Shown here: piece after piece, positions 24,301-37,117 of the stretch
Position numbering within the stretch: the first letter of the stretch is position 1
Layout: every line of letters begins with the position of its first letter
Assembly: GCA_028095005.1 (NCBI GenBank)
Contig: CM051461.1
Span: forward strand, 169,763,144 to 169,827,143
DNA from: Rhynchospora pubera
Taxonomy: Eukaryota; Streptophyta; Magnoliopsida; Poales; Cyperaceae
Reading direction: 5' to 3'
Length of the DNA: 64,000 bases
Translations under genes and position numbers: made by a program
Notes under the pieces: generated by a model
What the model was told of the DNA's origin: nothing
What the model saw: only the letters and a program-made list of their open reading frames with translations
The model's database searches: none

Positions 24301-24716
24301 TTTGCTTTCTTAGTGGTTGTTTGCTTTTGCTAAATCAGTTGGGCAGGCTGGATGTTAGAAATTACAAATTAGAGAATTGAGTGTCAATATGAGGGTTTTT
24401 TTTTTTTTTAAGATATGTTATACTGATGACACTTAGATTTGATAACTGTAATAACTAATTAAAAATTTGGAAAATCAATTAAAATTTTTCATAAATGGTG
24501 TATAATTTTAAAACATATTGGCCATCCATTGAATAGTTTAAAATAATGGTTTATTTATATCAACGCTTCCGTTTTGAATTATACAAAATTTAATAATTAA
24601 TTGAAATAACCGCATAAACTACACCTGTTATTTTTTTAAATAAAATTTTGATAATCATTTTTTTCTTGTCGAATAATATGGCTGTTAACCATTAATATAT
24701 TCCTTCCCTCCTTTAA

Positions 24717-24864
24717 GGCACCGTTTGGATGCGTTGAGAAGAAGGTAGGAAGAAGAAAAAAGGAAAGAAATAAATTATAAACAATCCAAACTCTTCACAA
24801 AGTTACACACTTCCCAATACTTCTTCCCTTCTTCCCTTCTTCCCACACCTATCCAAACGGAGCC
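24717..24864. mobile_element. Tourist-like MITE, copy 4, TAA target duplication
   Basis: GGCACCGTTTGGAT and ATCCAAACGGAGCC are inverted ends. TAA flanks both sides (24714-24716 and 24865-24867). The inner core TAAACAATCCAAACTCTTCA plus CAAAGTTACACACTTCCC is intact. This copy lies about 400 bp beyond the hAT element. Confidence 0.82.
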
Positions 24865-25728
24865 TAAAATAGCGGACACTTCTCATTTAGCTAACATTTG
24901 GTTTATTAAAATTAAAATTAATAAAATTAACAGCAAATAGCTGCAATTTTTTATTATTGAATTAATTTGATCGAACCCAAACAATGATAATCAGCTTGGA
25001 AGTTGGAACTATGCTTGCACATCATACATAAAATTATTTAATGAACAAAACACGTTCAACCTATTAACACACCGAACTCAACTGAAGTACATCACAACAA
25101 AACTACAAAACCCAATTCTAATCAATAGTTCTTCCCATCAAGCACACTGCGTTAAGGACAAAAAGAGCAATAAATGGACGAAGAATCTGGGCAGAGATTA
25201 TGCATGTCATGCATGTGGCCACTGGCGCTGATGGACAAACAATGGCGCTGTGTTTTGTTGCGGAGGCAACTCAGGCAAGAACAGAAGAAATGCATATATG
25301 AAATGGGATGACGCACGCAAAGAAAAGGAGCGGAGGAGGTGATATTTGTGTGTGTGGAATTCGTCCAAAGTGTGTGTTGCTATCTGTACAGACTACAGAC
25401 TAGAGACCATGCACACTGCAATATTCCCCTGATCAAATTCCTTTATCTCTTTTAATTCTGAGTCTAGCTATATGTTCATCAAAAAAAAAAAAAGTCTAGC
25501 TATATGGGCTGTGTGCCTGTGTCGCTCTTGTCTCCTTTCATTTTAGACCCCGCCATTTATTCCATTCTGGCCCCATGTGACTCTCCCTTCAATCCAATTC
25601 CCTCTAGCTATGTTAAACGCATCCGTCTTTTTCAAATCTTTTTGTTTTTCAAATTTAAATTTGATCTTTGTACTTGTATCTAGGGTTGTACTTTTGACAC
25701 ATTAAGGATGACATGGCCATGTGTTAAA

Positions 25729-25902
25729 CCGATGTTTTGAAAACCAGGTCGAATCGGTTGGACAGCGAATTGGATATATAGCGGTTCGTTTTCTGGTTCA
25801 CCCATTTTCAACTGATACAACCTTGGTTGAACCGGTCGACTATGCCAACTAATTGCCTTACTGGTTCATGATCCGTACTGGTCCGGTTTTTAAAATATTG
25901 GT
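25729..25902. mobile_element. Short inverted-repeat element, CCGATGTTTTGAAAACC type
   Basis: The ends CCGATGTTTTGAAAACC and GGTTTTTAAAATATTGG are inverted and enclose AT/GC-mixed sequence with repeated GGTTGAACCGG-like motifs. A related copy lies at 49724-49895. No clear target-site duplication, so the superfamily is not assigned. Confidence 0.5.
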
Positions 25903-27890
25903 TCAAAGTTTGAAACTTGATATAGTAGTGACATTTCGTGATGCCATATTCACAAGTCGTGTCCGGTTTTTAACATGCATCAGCATGGCATGATAAGCCA
26001 TATATATTTACAAGAAGATACAATTAGTAAAAGATAATTCAACAAAGGTTCATCCCATGAGCCTCAAAATTGATTAATGTATACAGGAACTCCAAATTTC
26101 ACATATTCTGATATTCATTATGATCGTCAAGTATATATTCTGTTATCTTGAATCAAGGCTGAAAAATAATTTTACTTTTTTTGCATTACTTTTCGTTTAT
26201 CGAGTTACACTTATACCGTTTCTCTCTTTTTCCTTCTATTAATTTCCTCCGTGACTCCTACAGTGTGACGATCTGTAAGTATTAGTACAAAACACTTTTA
26301 TCCAAAAAGCATATATGCCTTGATGCATCCAATACATTCATACAATCATACCACATAGGTAGGTGCAGAGCTGTAAGGTTCCATTTAAAGGGATTTATGG
26401 CCGTTTCACTTGGTGCTATTTGACTGGTTTATAACGTGAGATTCTACTTTCGCTTTGTAGGTAGCCGAAAGTTTATTAGTTTTGTGCAGTTGTTTAACTA
26501 AATGCGGAAAGCATTATTCTCGACCTCCAAAAGTGCTTCATTTTTCAATTGCTTTCTTTATTTTTTCCTATGACTATCATTCCTCATGGAATATACAAGT
26601 ATGGTCAAATCCATGCACATTTCATGGACAACGTCAAGTCCAAATAGTTTATTGCCTAACTAAAAAAAGAGAGCTACATTAGTGGTTTAAGTCCCTATAA
26701 TTTACATCCGAGTGTGTAATTTTGGATTGCAAAAAAATTGATAAAATTTGTTTAAATGCTGTAACATGTGACAAAAATAAAATGAAGTTTGTGTGATGAT
26801 AATTAATATAACATTTCTACTTTATATACGATGATAATAATTTTTTTTATCATACGGTGTTTGTAATGATATTTTTCATTAGGACTCAACTTTTTTCACA
26901 TTTTATACTATTTGCTTTTATCTTCTAATATAACGACTTTATTATAATTGCACATGTCACCTGTATTGGTAAATTATTTACTATTAATTTTAGGGAAATT
27001 CTACAATGAGTACAATTTCTGAATCTGGTTTTCATCTCAACCGTTTATTTCTAAGAAAGATTAATTTATTAGTACTCATGAACAATTGCAATCAAATCTC
27101 TCCTCCCCTCAAAATTGATTCTCATGCCAGAATTTTCCTTGATTTTATTGTTGAATTTTTATGTACTAATTGACATTATGATAATCATAAATCTTTCCGG
27201 TCATGGTGGGTGCTCTTAGGAAAAATGTGGGTACCCAAAACAAAGACCAAAAATTTATGTATAAGATTGTGATATGATGATGGCAACGGTCATGGTAGTC
27301 AAAGCAGCCCATATCCAATCCACTAGTGTCCAAAATTGTCAGTACAGCTCCAGTCATATTCCCAAGTTGACCGGGTCAATCTGGCCGCTCTTCATCAACC
27401 CAAACCCAAGTTACCCAACCAACTAGGCAACTACTTTTACAGTTTACTCTATTTCAAGTAGCACTCCAACCAATGCCTCTCTCACTGCAGTAATGAGTAA
27501 ATAAGTCTCAGTAATTCGTAAATGCCTTGGTTGACTGCGCGCTGTCCTTCCCTCTTCCCAAAAGGCAAAAGCAACTGTCATTTGACATTCGGGTACTGTT
27601 GGAGATCTGGGCCGTTGGTTTTTGATCGGACGGTGTGGGATTGGGTCAGGAGGAAAGGGAAGCTTTGGGGAGTGCGCTGAGGGAACAAGAATGGAGTACG
27701 AATGGCTGGGCCCGAGACTGACAGCCGTCAGATGGAGGGAAGCAGAGGGCTGAGATTCTTCCCGTGATATAAACAAACAGATGCACGGTGTTGCCTTGGC
27801 GCGTTCTCCCACCTAGGTGTGTTCTACGTCCGAACCGGATCTAATTTCTATTATTCACGTTGGAATATTTTTTTGTACAAATTCAATAGA

Positions 27891-27908
27891 GTGTGTGTGT
27901 GTGTGTGT
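27891..27908. repeat. (GT)n microsatellite
   Basis: A run of about nine GT dinucleotides followed by a poly-T stretch. Confidence 0.9.
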
Positions 27909-29120
27909 TTTTTTTTAATTCTTCGGTAAATTTTGATTCGTTCAAAGTTCACTTAATTTTTATAGAATTTAAAAATTTCAAAGGGAAAATTTGGGTATAA
28001 ATTTTGAATCGGACTTTAATCACCATCGTTCATTCTAAAAAAAAAAAATTCACTATAAATCATGAACAGTTGTGATTAAATCCGGTTAATACTTCTATGT
28101 CCAACACATAATTTTTTTAATTATGCGTACTAATAAAGAATAAGAGAGCTTCAAGTTGGGTGAAAACATGAAATTCCATTATCTACCAAAATGAAAGGAA
28201 TGAGAACATTAATTTATAAAATTTAAAGATTAAACAACTTCGTCCATTTAGTGATGAGATTAATTGAAATTTGTTAAAAATATATGACAAACTTAGTTGT
28301 TGTTGTTGTTGTACATGACAAACTTAATTAAATCAATGAAATAATCTAAAAAAAATATAGTTATCATATTTGAACTAATTTTAGCTGTTTGAACCTGATC
28401 TATTTGGCTGATTTGCTTTGCATATTCATTAAGTGTAGATCTGTAATATTTAAATTAAATTTAACTTAATTTTCGAGCAACCAAAAATATTAATTTTTTT
28501 TTCATGTGCAACTATTAACATTAGTTAAAAACTATAATAGTACATTTACATTTTAAAAAATATTTTGAATGAAAAAGTATTCTGTGTTCCCATCTTAGAA
28601 TAAGTTAGGTCACCATGTGCTCGAGCAATTAGCACTAGCAGGCGTTAGACCAAAAAAGAAGTGGTCCAGATGAAAATTCCATTCATGGACCTTTTAAGGG
28701 AGCATCTATCGATTTAGTTAACATACTTTATATCTGATAAGCCATGACAGGGGGCCTTTATTATCTCCTGCACGGATTCGTCTGTTGATTTCTGATTTTT
28801 TTTTTTTTTTAAAAATATAATATGACTCATGGACCATGGTGCTTTGTGAATTAATTTAAAAGTTTTACTTTTGAGTAACTTCTGTAAACATCATTATAAA
28901 ACGATTGCAGACCTTCTACTCGAAAAAAAAAAGAAAAATTCCAATAATATGAGTTAGAAAATTTTTTTAATTATTTCGTGAAGTGTCGTAGGCTGTAGCC
29001 TATATTTTAAAAAGGAATTAGCATGAATTTAAAACGCAGCGACAAACAAAATTCCACGCAGAAAACTTTGCTGCACTAAATAAGATAATAAACAGGAGCT
29101 AGCATAGATTTTGCACCTAG

Positions 29121-29269
29121 GGGTGCGTTTGGATCGTTGGAAGAAAGAAGAAGAAGAAGGAAGAAGAAGAAAAAAAATTATAAACAATCCAAACTCTTCA
29201 CAAAGTTACACACTTCCCAATACTTCTTTCCACTTCTTTCCTTCTTCCCACACCTATCCAAACGGAGCC
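29121..29269. mobile_element. Tourist-like MITE, copy 5, TAG target duplication
   Basis: Left end GGGTGCGTTTGGAT, right end ATCCAAACGGAGCC. TAG lies on both sides (29118-29120 and 29270-29272). The inner core TAAACAATCCAAACTCTTCA and CAAAGTTACACACTTCCC is intact. The left third is a GAA-rich purine tract. Confidence 0.8.
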
Positions 29270-30889
29270 TAGGTTCAAAATTCCAATCGCCGCTGTCTCC
29301 CACCATGCTTTCAGAGCTTTTGGAAAAGATTTTGCCTTATCGCAAAAAATAAAAGAAAAAAAATCAGAATGTCAAAGCATAAATTTTGGTTGGATACTAT
29401 CACACCTGTGTCATCATGTGTTGCCACAAAATAGTCGCACAGATTCCGATCAAGTTATTTTGGATTGTGATTGCAATTTTTTTTTTCAAAAACTAAAAAA
29501 AGAAAATTTTCAGAATGTGTCGGTCATCTTGAACCGTCCTGAAATTTGCTCTCTCATTCACAACGGTGGGGTCATGGTGTCAGTGAATTGTTGAATTTTG
29601 GGGTAAGCTGCTCTTGGATCGACTGGCGAAATTCCTGGAACTAGGGACAACTGGACAAGCGGCTAAAAAATAGCAATATTCTCAGTTATTTGTTCGAATC
29701 GTAAAAAAATAAAATTTTCAAAGTGTTAATGTACAACTATGGTTTCTATAATTTCTCAACGAAATCAAATAAGTCTTTACTCAAAGTATGCTAAGAAAAT
29801 TTTTGCATACAGAATTGAAAACAAATAATTAAGGTGGTGTGACAACTGAATGCTTTTTTCTTTCAATTTCAGTTCACCTTTGGACAAAGTACAATTACGC
29901 AATTTCCCCAAATGCAATGATTAAAAATAACTATGAATGTGACTTGCATATATTCAAATTTATTTGTAGGTTCATAGGTTTAAGTTCTACATATCATTTT
30001 AGAAGCAAGGTGTTAGTATCTGCATCATGCTTGTTAGAAGTTGTAAGATTTGGTGAATATTTTAATGTCGTCGGAGCAATTTATAATTATTTAATCAATT
30101 TAATCAATAGTTTCTTGTAGTCTTACCGCGCTATCAAACGATGCACAAGTCATGTTAAACAATAACTTTTGTTAGTAACAAACCTATATGATAATTGCAA
30201 CAACCAACTCAATACTTAGTAAAATCCGAAAAACAGAATTGTACATATATTATTCTAATAGGTTGATATTATTTGTAATTTAAGTTTCAATAAATTGATG
30301 ATCTGTCGAACAACTTGATGTATAGTCCATTTAAATGATAAAGGATAATAATTCTAGTTTGATGAATTTTGACTTCTGCAATCACATTGAAAGTATGTTG
30401 TCCTTGTGTAAGAAGCATACAAGAAGTGAAGAAGGTATTAAACTTGCTGGCTATAAATTTATTATTTGCAGTTATTTTTTCTTGAATTTTGAAATAACTG
30501 TAATAAAAAATTATATAATGTTGCTCGTAAGTGGCCACTTTCATTATTTATTTGATATGAAGAAACATTAAATGGCTTAACTTCAGCAAAAAATCAAAGA
30601 TATAAATACGAGTACGATATCTAATAATAATGAAAAATATTTGACCTCATAAAAGTACGAGAATTGTATTAATTATTGATCTCTACAAGTACGATCTAAT
30701 TATTTATTTTGATATAATTATTATATCGATATTGATCTTGATGTACAATCACAATTACATCTAATAAAAAGATTTAAATCTTTCGTACATAAATATGCAA
30801 ACATAATAATAAATAATAATAATAAGCAATGCCAAAATGACAAAGGATGACTCATGAATACTTCTCAGACAGGCGATCAGGCTTGTTTA

Positions 30890-31170
30890 TCTCGTGACGT
30901 ACACAAAGATTCTCCTCTCTCTCTTTTCTTCTCGCACAACACCAGCGGTTACTTCTAAGTCTCTCTTCCTCACACATCTCACATTCCCACACGCTCTTTC
31001 GCTTCACTTTCTTTTCTTCATTCTCATTGTGGCGTCTCGAAGCCGCTTCTCTCTTTTTAATTTATATTTGTTTACCCTTTCAATCCCTCTCTCCCTTTCC
31101 TTTTCTCATCAATCTCTTTCAAAGACATTGAGGTCTCTACTCTTCACAGTTCACACTGACATACACTGAG
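30890..31170 (+). other. Probable 5' UTR leader exon of the OTU gene
   Basis: A pyrimidine-rich (CTCTCTTTTC) segment typical of plant leaders ends at CACTGAG|GTTAGT (31170/31171). A matching acceptor, CTCTTACAG, lies at 32462, 23 bp before the proposed start codon. This implies a leader intron of about 1.3 kb. The 91-codon open frame across it is a by-product of the pyrimidine tract. The transcription start is not determined; inference from sequence composition and splice sites only. Confidence 0.55.
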
Positions 31171-32485
31171 GTTAGTTGTTAATTTATTCCAAATTTCAGA
31201 TCACCATTGTTTTATTGTATTGTCAATTTCCACTCACATCAACTGTGTCGCATAAGTTTGTTAGTTGATCTAGTGTTATCTTTGTCTTCTAAGTTCTAAG
31301 ATTTTTGAGATGCCTTTATTTAGACAATGTTTGGATTAGTCAGGAATTTAGGATAGTCGAAATGCTTATGCGATCTCTGCATAGAGGCGTGCAGAGAGAT
31401 GAACAGTATGGGATCCTTCTACTGATTGTCAAGCTTTCTTTAAGAGACGAAGAACATGGATAATGGATTAGGTAGAAAGGGAAGAAATAAAGGGGAAGGG
31501 TAGATGAAAAAAGTTCCAAGTGTCAAACGGTCAAATTTTGACTTCCGTTCTCTTTCTGTTGGGTCCTGGTGTGTGGTGTCATGCATTTATAAAGAATTTT
31601 GTGGGTTTTGTTTATCTGCTTCACTGCTTGCTCCTTTTATGGAGAATACAAATACAAAGATGATGTTCTTAATTCATTACTTCTTTTAAGCTTTGAATTC
31701 CTAATGCCAGTAATTTATATTGGTTATTCTATTTCTCAAATTTAGAGGGTTAAATAAATAATTTAAGATGATTTAGTGTTGAAAATTGTTTTTTGTGGAA
31801 TTTGCACTTGTTTTCATCAAAAAATTGATGTAAGATGCTATGAAGAAAGTTCAATGCATTTACTGATTTTCATGTTAGTTTGCTCATTTTTTAGTTTCTT
31901 TTTCTTTCTTCCATAATGATAAATAGATTAGTATCCTAAACTGACGGTAATTGAAGCACAAATCCCAAATTGAACAGAATTATCCACACCCGAACAAATA
32001 TAATAATATAATATAGAAAAAGAAGGAACCAATGGTGGTTTCAGCCTCCTTCAAAATGAAAGCTGGTCAAAATATGTTTGGGTGGGAAGTCAGAAGTATT
32101 ATAACAGAAATATCCAATGAATTTGAAATTTATTTATGAAACTCATATATCTACCCCAAGTTCTGATTCCTTAATTGTCATTCCAATTTGTTGCAATACG
32201 ATATTCCGGAACTGCAGCCATACCCTGTGTTACTGGCTTACACACAATGCCAGATCATTAATGGGAGGGAAGAATAATATAGTTGAGGTCTAGTGGGATT
32301 CAAATTCAGGATCTGGGGCTTTGACAAATTGTCAGTAAACTGGTGACTATATAAGAGCGAGCTGCATAGGAGGCAAACTACAGCCATACCCTGTAACATA
32401 TTCTGTTAATTGTATCCTGATATGCTATTTAGATATCAGTTGTGTCTGTTTACCTCTTACAGGGTGAGTTTTAGAGTCATACTTG

Positions 32486-35400
32486 ATGATTACATACGGG
32501 CAGGAAGATGATGTTCTTCAGTGGAATACTTTCAATCCATTTCATGACCCGTTTCAAAACAATGGCTATTGTGGAGGCCACATCCAAAGTGACGCGACAT
32601 TTTATAATGGCTGTTATACCGGAGAAGGTAAAATTTCATGATAATTCTAAATTAGGGTACTGCAACAGTTGGATTATCACTGTCTTTTTTTTCTTTGAAA
32701 GTGGAATTAGATTGTCAGTGTCACATTAGTTTTCTGGATTCGTTTTTGATGTAGAACCAAAAATGTCTTGAGGCAAATTTGTGGTAAATTTAACTAATAA
32801 CTACTAACCCTGATTTATATAATGGACACAAGGTGCACAAAGGGTTGACAAAGACATTATAATTTAAAATGTGGCATATGAAATGCAGATGCAAAATCTA
32901 GATTATAACAAAACATTATATAACACATCGTGGTCTAGTTGGCAAAGATGTTATGTGATATATATATAAATGGCATCAGGTCAACAAAGTAAATGTTGAA
33001 CAGTGGTACTTTCTTAGTTTTGCAACTGTGTGGGTCTCAGTAGGGAGTTCAAATCATTTATTTATTTGTATACTATTTTGAATGCAGAAGTACCTGGGCC
33101 TACACAACTGTCAGCAGAACAACTTGGGATGTCAAATGTGGAGCACGACTGGCTGGGCCTGTCTATAAGAAACTACAATCACAGTAAATTGGGATATTGG
33201 AAGATAATTTTACCCATATTGAAAATTTGTTGTATGTTCTAATTATCATTGACTTATTTCAAATTTGTGCAGGTTATGATGGTTGTGAAGAAGAAACAGA
33301 GGAGACAGATGAAATGGAGCCATCCAGTTCATGTTCAAGCCCAGGAGAGGTATTGCACGAAGAAGAGTGGCCATTGGAGCTGTTAGATGACTGCTCTGAG
33401 ATAGATGGTGAAGTTGGGAAGAGGTTAAATCAGATGGTCCCCATCCCTGTAAGAAAACTTTATTAAAACTTAATATGGTGATTAGCTGATAAGTAGGCCA
33501 ATTTGCAAGAAGCCCTGCATTTTCAGGAATTAAAAAAGGTTTTCTATGTATATTACATTTGCAAAAACTGCCCCTCATGTTGTATATTAAATATTGACAA
33601 ATCAGCGGTAGTGTGTAAAATTATTTTTCTTAAAAAGTATTGAATATCTATATAAAACCTTTTTGGCAATGTTATTTGAAGTATTAATGAATGATTAAAG
33701 CTTGCATAAACCTGAAATTATATGAAATTACTGATTAAATCTGAATTATATTTATCATTATAATTTTGCAGCTGAGTCATGTTTAGATCATATTTCTTCT
33801 TTTAAATTTATCCAACAATGAATCTTTTCTGTATTTTATTGATAATTCAGGAACATCTTGCAATTAAAAGGACTTCTTTGTGAACAGGTCTCATACTTAT
33901 CACATCTTGAACTATAATTTTTGCTGCAGCATGTGCCAAGAATTAACGGGGAAATTCCTTCAATTGATGAAGCCATTTCAGACCATCAACGGCTTATTGA
34001 TCGGTATACTAAACTGCAATTCTTTGTCATTTCCTTTTCCTCTTTTCAATTTACAGAAACAAAAACTGTGCATATTTCAGTTATATCTTATCTGGTACAA
34101 TTTAAATCATGTTGTAGTCTGAGGCTGTATGATCTGGTTGAACTGAAGGTTGAGGGAGATGGAAACTGTCAGGTTAGTCTCAATGCAAATATGCATTATA
34201 TTCTTCTATTCATAATTTGTTTTTAATTTTATTTTTGAGGCTTATATTTGAAACACTTTCAGTTTAGAGCATTATCTGATCAATTCTATCGTAGCCCGGA
34301 GCATCACAAATTTGTAAGACAACAGGTTATTAACCAGGTCAGGTTTTGATCATGCTTTATCATTTCTTTAGTTATCACCTGATTGTATTTATGTTCTGAA
34401 TTACTCATTTTGGTTCTTGTTATTTTTTAGCTTGAGTCTAATCGTGATATATACGAGGGATATGTTCCAATGGAATATGATGATTATCTGAAAAAACTCT
34501 CAAAGTATGCAGCTCTTCTTTAAAGCAATATTCTAATAAATTTTCCTTTTCAATTTGCAATATATTCTCAAAGTGTTTATTGGTTTTCATTTTTGAAGGA
34601 CTGGAGAATGGGGTGACCATGTAACCTTGCAAGCCGCAGCAGACTCGGTACATATTCTAAAGCCATTGTTTTCTTTTTTTTTTTTTTTTTTTTGTCCATC
34701 AATGCAGCAACTAGTGGTAAATATATTTTCTTTCATTCATTAATTTTGAATTGCTTTTTTTTTTCATGAGAAGTTTGGTTTGCCACAGTGTAGAAATTTT
34801 TCATAATTCTCATGTTGCTGGACTGAAAAGATAGGAAGGTAGTTTAGGTATTTTATGAAAAGGAAAGGGTGGAGACAGGGTTGTGGTCCACCTCTTTCCA
34901 AAGATCTGTACTGAATTTCTCTTGAAGGGGGTGTAAGGGTGGATTAATAAAATTCTTATTTCTCTCATCGCAGTACGGTGTGAAAATATTTGTGATAACA
35001 TCTTTCAAGGATACATGCTACATCGAAATTTTGCCAAATGTTCAAAAATCTAAAAGAGGTTTGTTACTTGTGCAAGCAAATTTTAAGATAGTGTAGAAAA
35101 AATTACTTGGAGTTGTCAATGGCAACAAAGAGCACTTAAGGTGAGGGGGGCTTCCCACCCGCTGCCATGAAAGAATAACTGCTCACTTCCAGTATTGCAA
35201 GTTTTCTATCCTATCGAAATCAGAACATTAAGATCTGAGATAAAAATTGCACACCAAAGCAAATTAAAAGTTAAATCCGGTCCATCTTTTATTTTTATTG
35301 GCAAATCAGCATACCAAAAAAAAAAAAGCATATGAATATCATTACAATGAGAGGAGGAGATGCAGGCTGCTATATGATTAGTATCTGCTATACTAATACC

Positions 35401-36437
35401 AAGAAGTCAGGTGCTAAATAGCGTAGCAATGATTGATCAAGTGGACAAGCTAACATGAAAAGTTATAGAAGAAATGCTCATTTCATTTTTTTCCTCAAAA
35501 AAAAAAAAAATAAGCATGAATGCTCATTGACCTTGATTTATAACTAAAAATAATCATGTGGCTAATTATAAAACTATTTTTTGTCAGTTATTTTCTTGAG
35601 CTTTTGGGCAGAGGTGCACTACAACTCTATCTACCCTGAAGGAGGTTAGATTCTATAGACTTCAATTATTCTCCGAAGCAAAGAAAGTTTAATTATGCAC
35701 CATAGTGCATAGCGCTTTCTATGCACCACAGATTTTTTCGGGGATATTTTTGTAAATTGACAAATCTAATTTAACCAATCTAATCTACATATTGAAATCT
35801 CATAGTAAACCAAATTTTACAATTTTTTTAGATTTTATTACTATTTTTTTCGAATTTTTTTGAAACATGTCATTTTTGGAATGTTGTACTATTTACAATA
35901 TCCCAAAATTGGCATGTTTTAAAAAATTCGAAAAAAATAGTAATAAAATCTAAAAAATTGTAAAATTTGGTTTGCTATGAGATTTCAATATGTAGATTAG
36001 ATTGGTTTAAATTAGATTTGTCAATATGTAGATTAGGTTGGTTAAATAGTAATAGTGCATAGCGCTTTCACAATAAAAGAAGTATTAAATATTTTTAGTA
36101 CCAGATCTCTATATACAGGGAAATATAAACTGGTGCATAATTATTGTCTGGGTTCTATAGTCAAAGATGGAGGACTCATTTGATACATGAGCTAAGTTGT
36201 GAATACTGTTCCTAATAATATGGTCAATTATTATTGCTGTGACATGATAATGTAGGCCATAGTTCTTCAATTGTAATCATATAACATCTTTTTAGTGTGC
36301 TTAATAGATTAGTTGATATGCAGTATGACCGAAGTTGCAATATAAATGTTTTGTATTGCTTTGCAATGTTTGCAGATCTACCAGTATCAGAAACAAAGAA
36401 AAAGAAAAGATGGTGGCGCTTTGGAAACAAGCATTGA
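32486..36437 (+). CDS. OTU-domain deubiquitinase (OTU9/10-like), 11 coding exons, 314 aa
   Basis: Coding exons: 32486-32627, 33088-33183, 33273-33448, 33930-34003, 34118-34172, 34263-34337, 34431-34504, 34599-34647, 34974-35058, 35588-35644, 36376-36437. All junctions are GT-AG and keep frame. The N-terminal half (MITYGQEDDVLQW..., then an acidic segment around residues 80-125) is variable. The OTU cysteine-protease domain starts near residue 150. The catalytic loop EGDGNCQFRALSDQ holds D177 and C180; the catalytic histidine is H286 in FWAEVHYNSIYP. The C-terminus is a basic-aromatic tail (KKKKRWWRFGNKH), typical of the plant OTU9-OTU12 group. The reaction is hydrolysis of ubiquitin from substrates or chains; which linkages cannot be read from sequence. 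The last intron (35645-36375) contains a foldback transposon. An untranslated leader exon lies about 1.3 kb upstream. Confidence 0.94.
35690..36145. mobile_element. Foldback element inside the last intron of the OTU gene
   Basis: A long palindrome: the left arm around 35755-35875 (AACCAATCTAATCTACATAT, then ATTGAAATCTCATAG) pairs with the right arm around 35925-36040 over more than 100 nt. TAATTATGCACCA at the left edge (about 35690) has an inverse, TGGTGCATAATTA, at about 36132-36144, so these may be the outer ends. GTGCATAGCGCTTT occurs near both ends in direct orientation, which suggests an internal rearrangement. Exact boundaries and target-site duplication are uncertain. Splice sites of the host intron are outside the element and intact. 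Confidence 0.62.
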
Positions 36438-36716
36438 ATTATCTTTGTGCAAACGTTAGCTGTATATCACTGCAGCCTTAATTTATATGAAAAAAGAAAA
36501 AAGAAATAAGATAGGAATCAATTGGAGTTGGCTCCATGACAGAGCTGGCTTGATATCTTTTGTTTTCCCCTTGTATGAAAGCTTCAAATTTTCGATATCC
36601 TTTATTTTTTTTTTGCTTTTGCACTTACCATTTTGAGACATGAGGCATGTTATGATATGGACATTAGTATTCAGCAAATTTAATGGAATGAATCAGTAGT
36701 AAATCCAATGGAAAAT

Positions 36717-37117
36717 GAGGATTGCTAAAATGCTATGCATAGCACGGATGCCTTCGTGCTATGGATTCGTTCTTGAATTTCATGCTTCAAACAACCGATC
36801 CAAACCGTTCATTATCTTCTTCATATTGAAATCTCATTGGAAATCAAATTTTACATTTTTTTATTTTTTTACTATTTTTCTCAAATTTTTGAAAATCACT
36901 GTTATTGAAGGGTCCATAATTTATTAGATTAAGTATTTTAAAAAATCTGAGAAAAATAGTAAAAAAATTTAAAAAAATGTTAAATTTGGTTTCTAATAAA
37001 ATTTCAATATGTAGAAGATAATGAACGGTTTGGATCGGTTATTTGAAGCATGAAATGCAAGAACGAATCCGTAGTACGAAGGCCATCCGTGCTATGCATA
37101 GCATTTTAGCAATCCTC
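36717..37117. mobile_element. Mutator-type foldback element (401 bp) with exact 9 bp target duplication
   Basis: The outermost 34 nt of the two arms are identical inverted copies (beginning GAGGATTGCTAAAATGCTAT). Complementarity continues with few mismatches to within about 20-40 nt of the centre. ATGGAAAAT flanks it on both sides (36708-36716 and 37118-37126), the 9 bp size typical of Mutator-like elements. It has no coding capacity. It starts 279 bp past the OTU stop codon, so it is in or near the 3' UTR of that gene. Confidence 0.85.

Larger units (their letters stand above)
24309..30889. other. 6.6 kb gene-free, repeat-containing interval
   Basis: Apart from the small elements listed individually, no exon with family similarity was found. 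The 122-codon minus-strand frame at 27444-27812 lies in a GC-richer patch but has no recognisable domain or splice partners. Long A/T runs and short open frames are common. The right edge (about 30.8-30.9 kb) leads into the OTU leader exon. Confidence 0.5.

Noticed and set aside
27444..27812. 122-codon minus-strand open frame
   Set aside because: No recognisable domain, no splice partners; the GC-richer composition alone makes an open frame of this length likely.
30894..31169. 91-codon open frame with Ser/Leu/Phe-rich composition
   Set aside because: It comes from a pyrimidine-rich leader; a donor splice site ends it and the OTU frame begins in the next exon.
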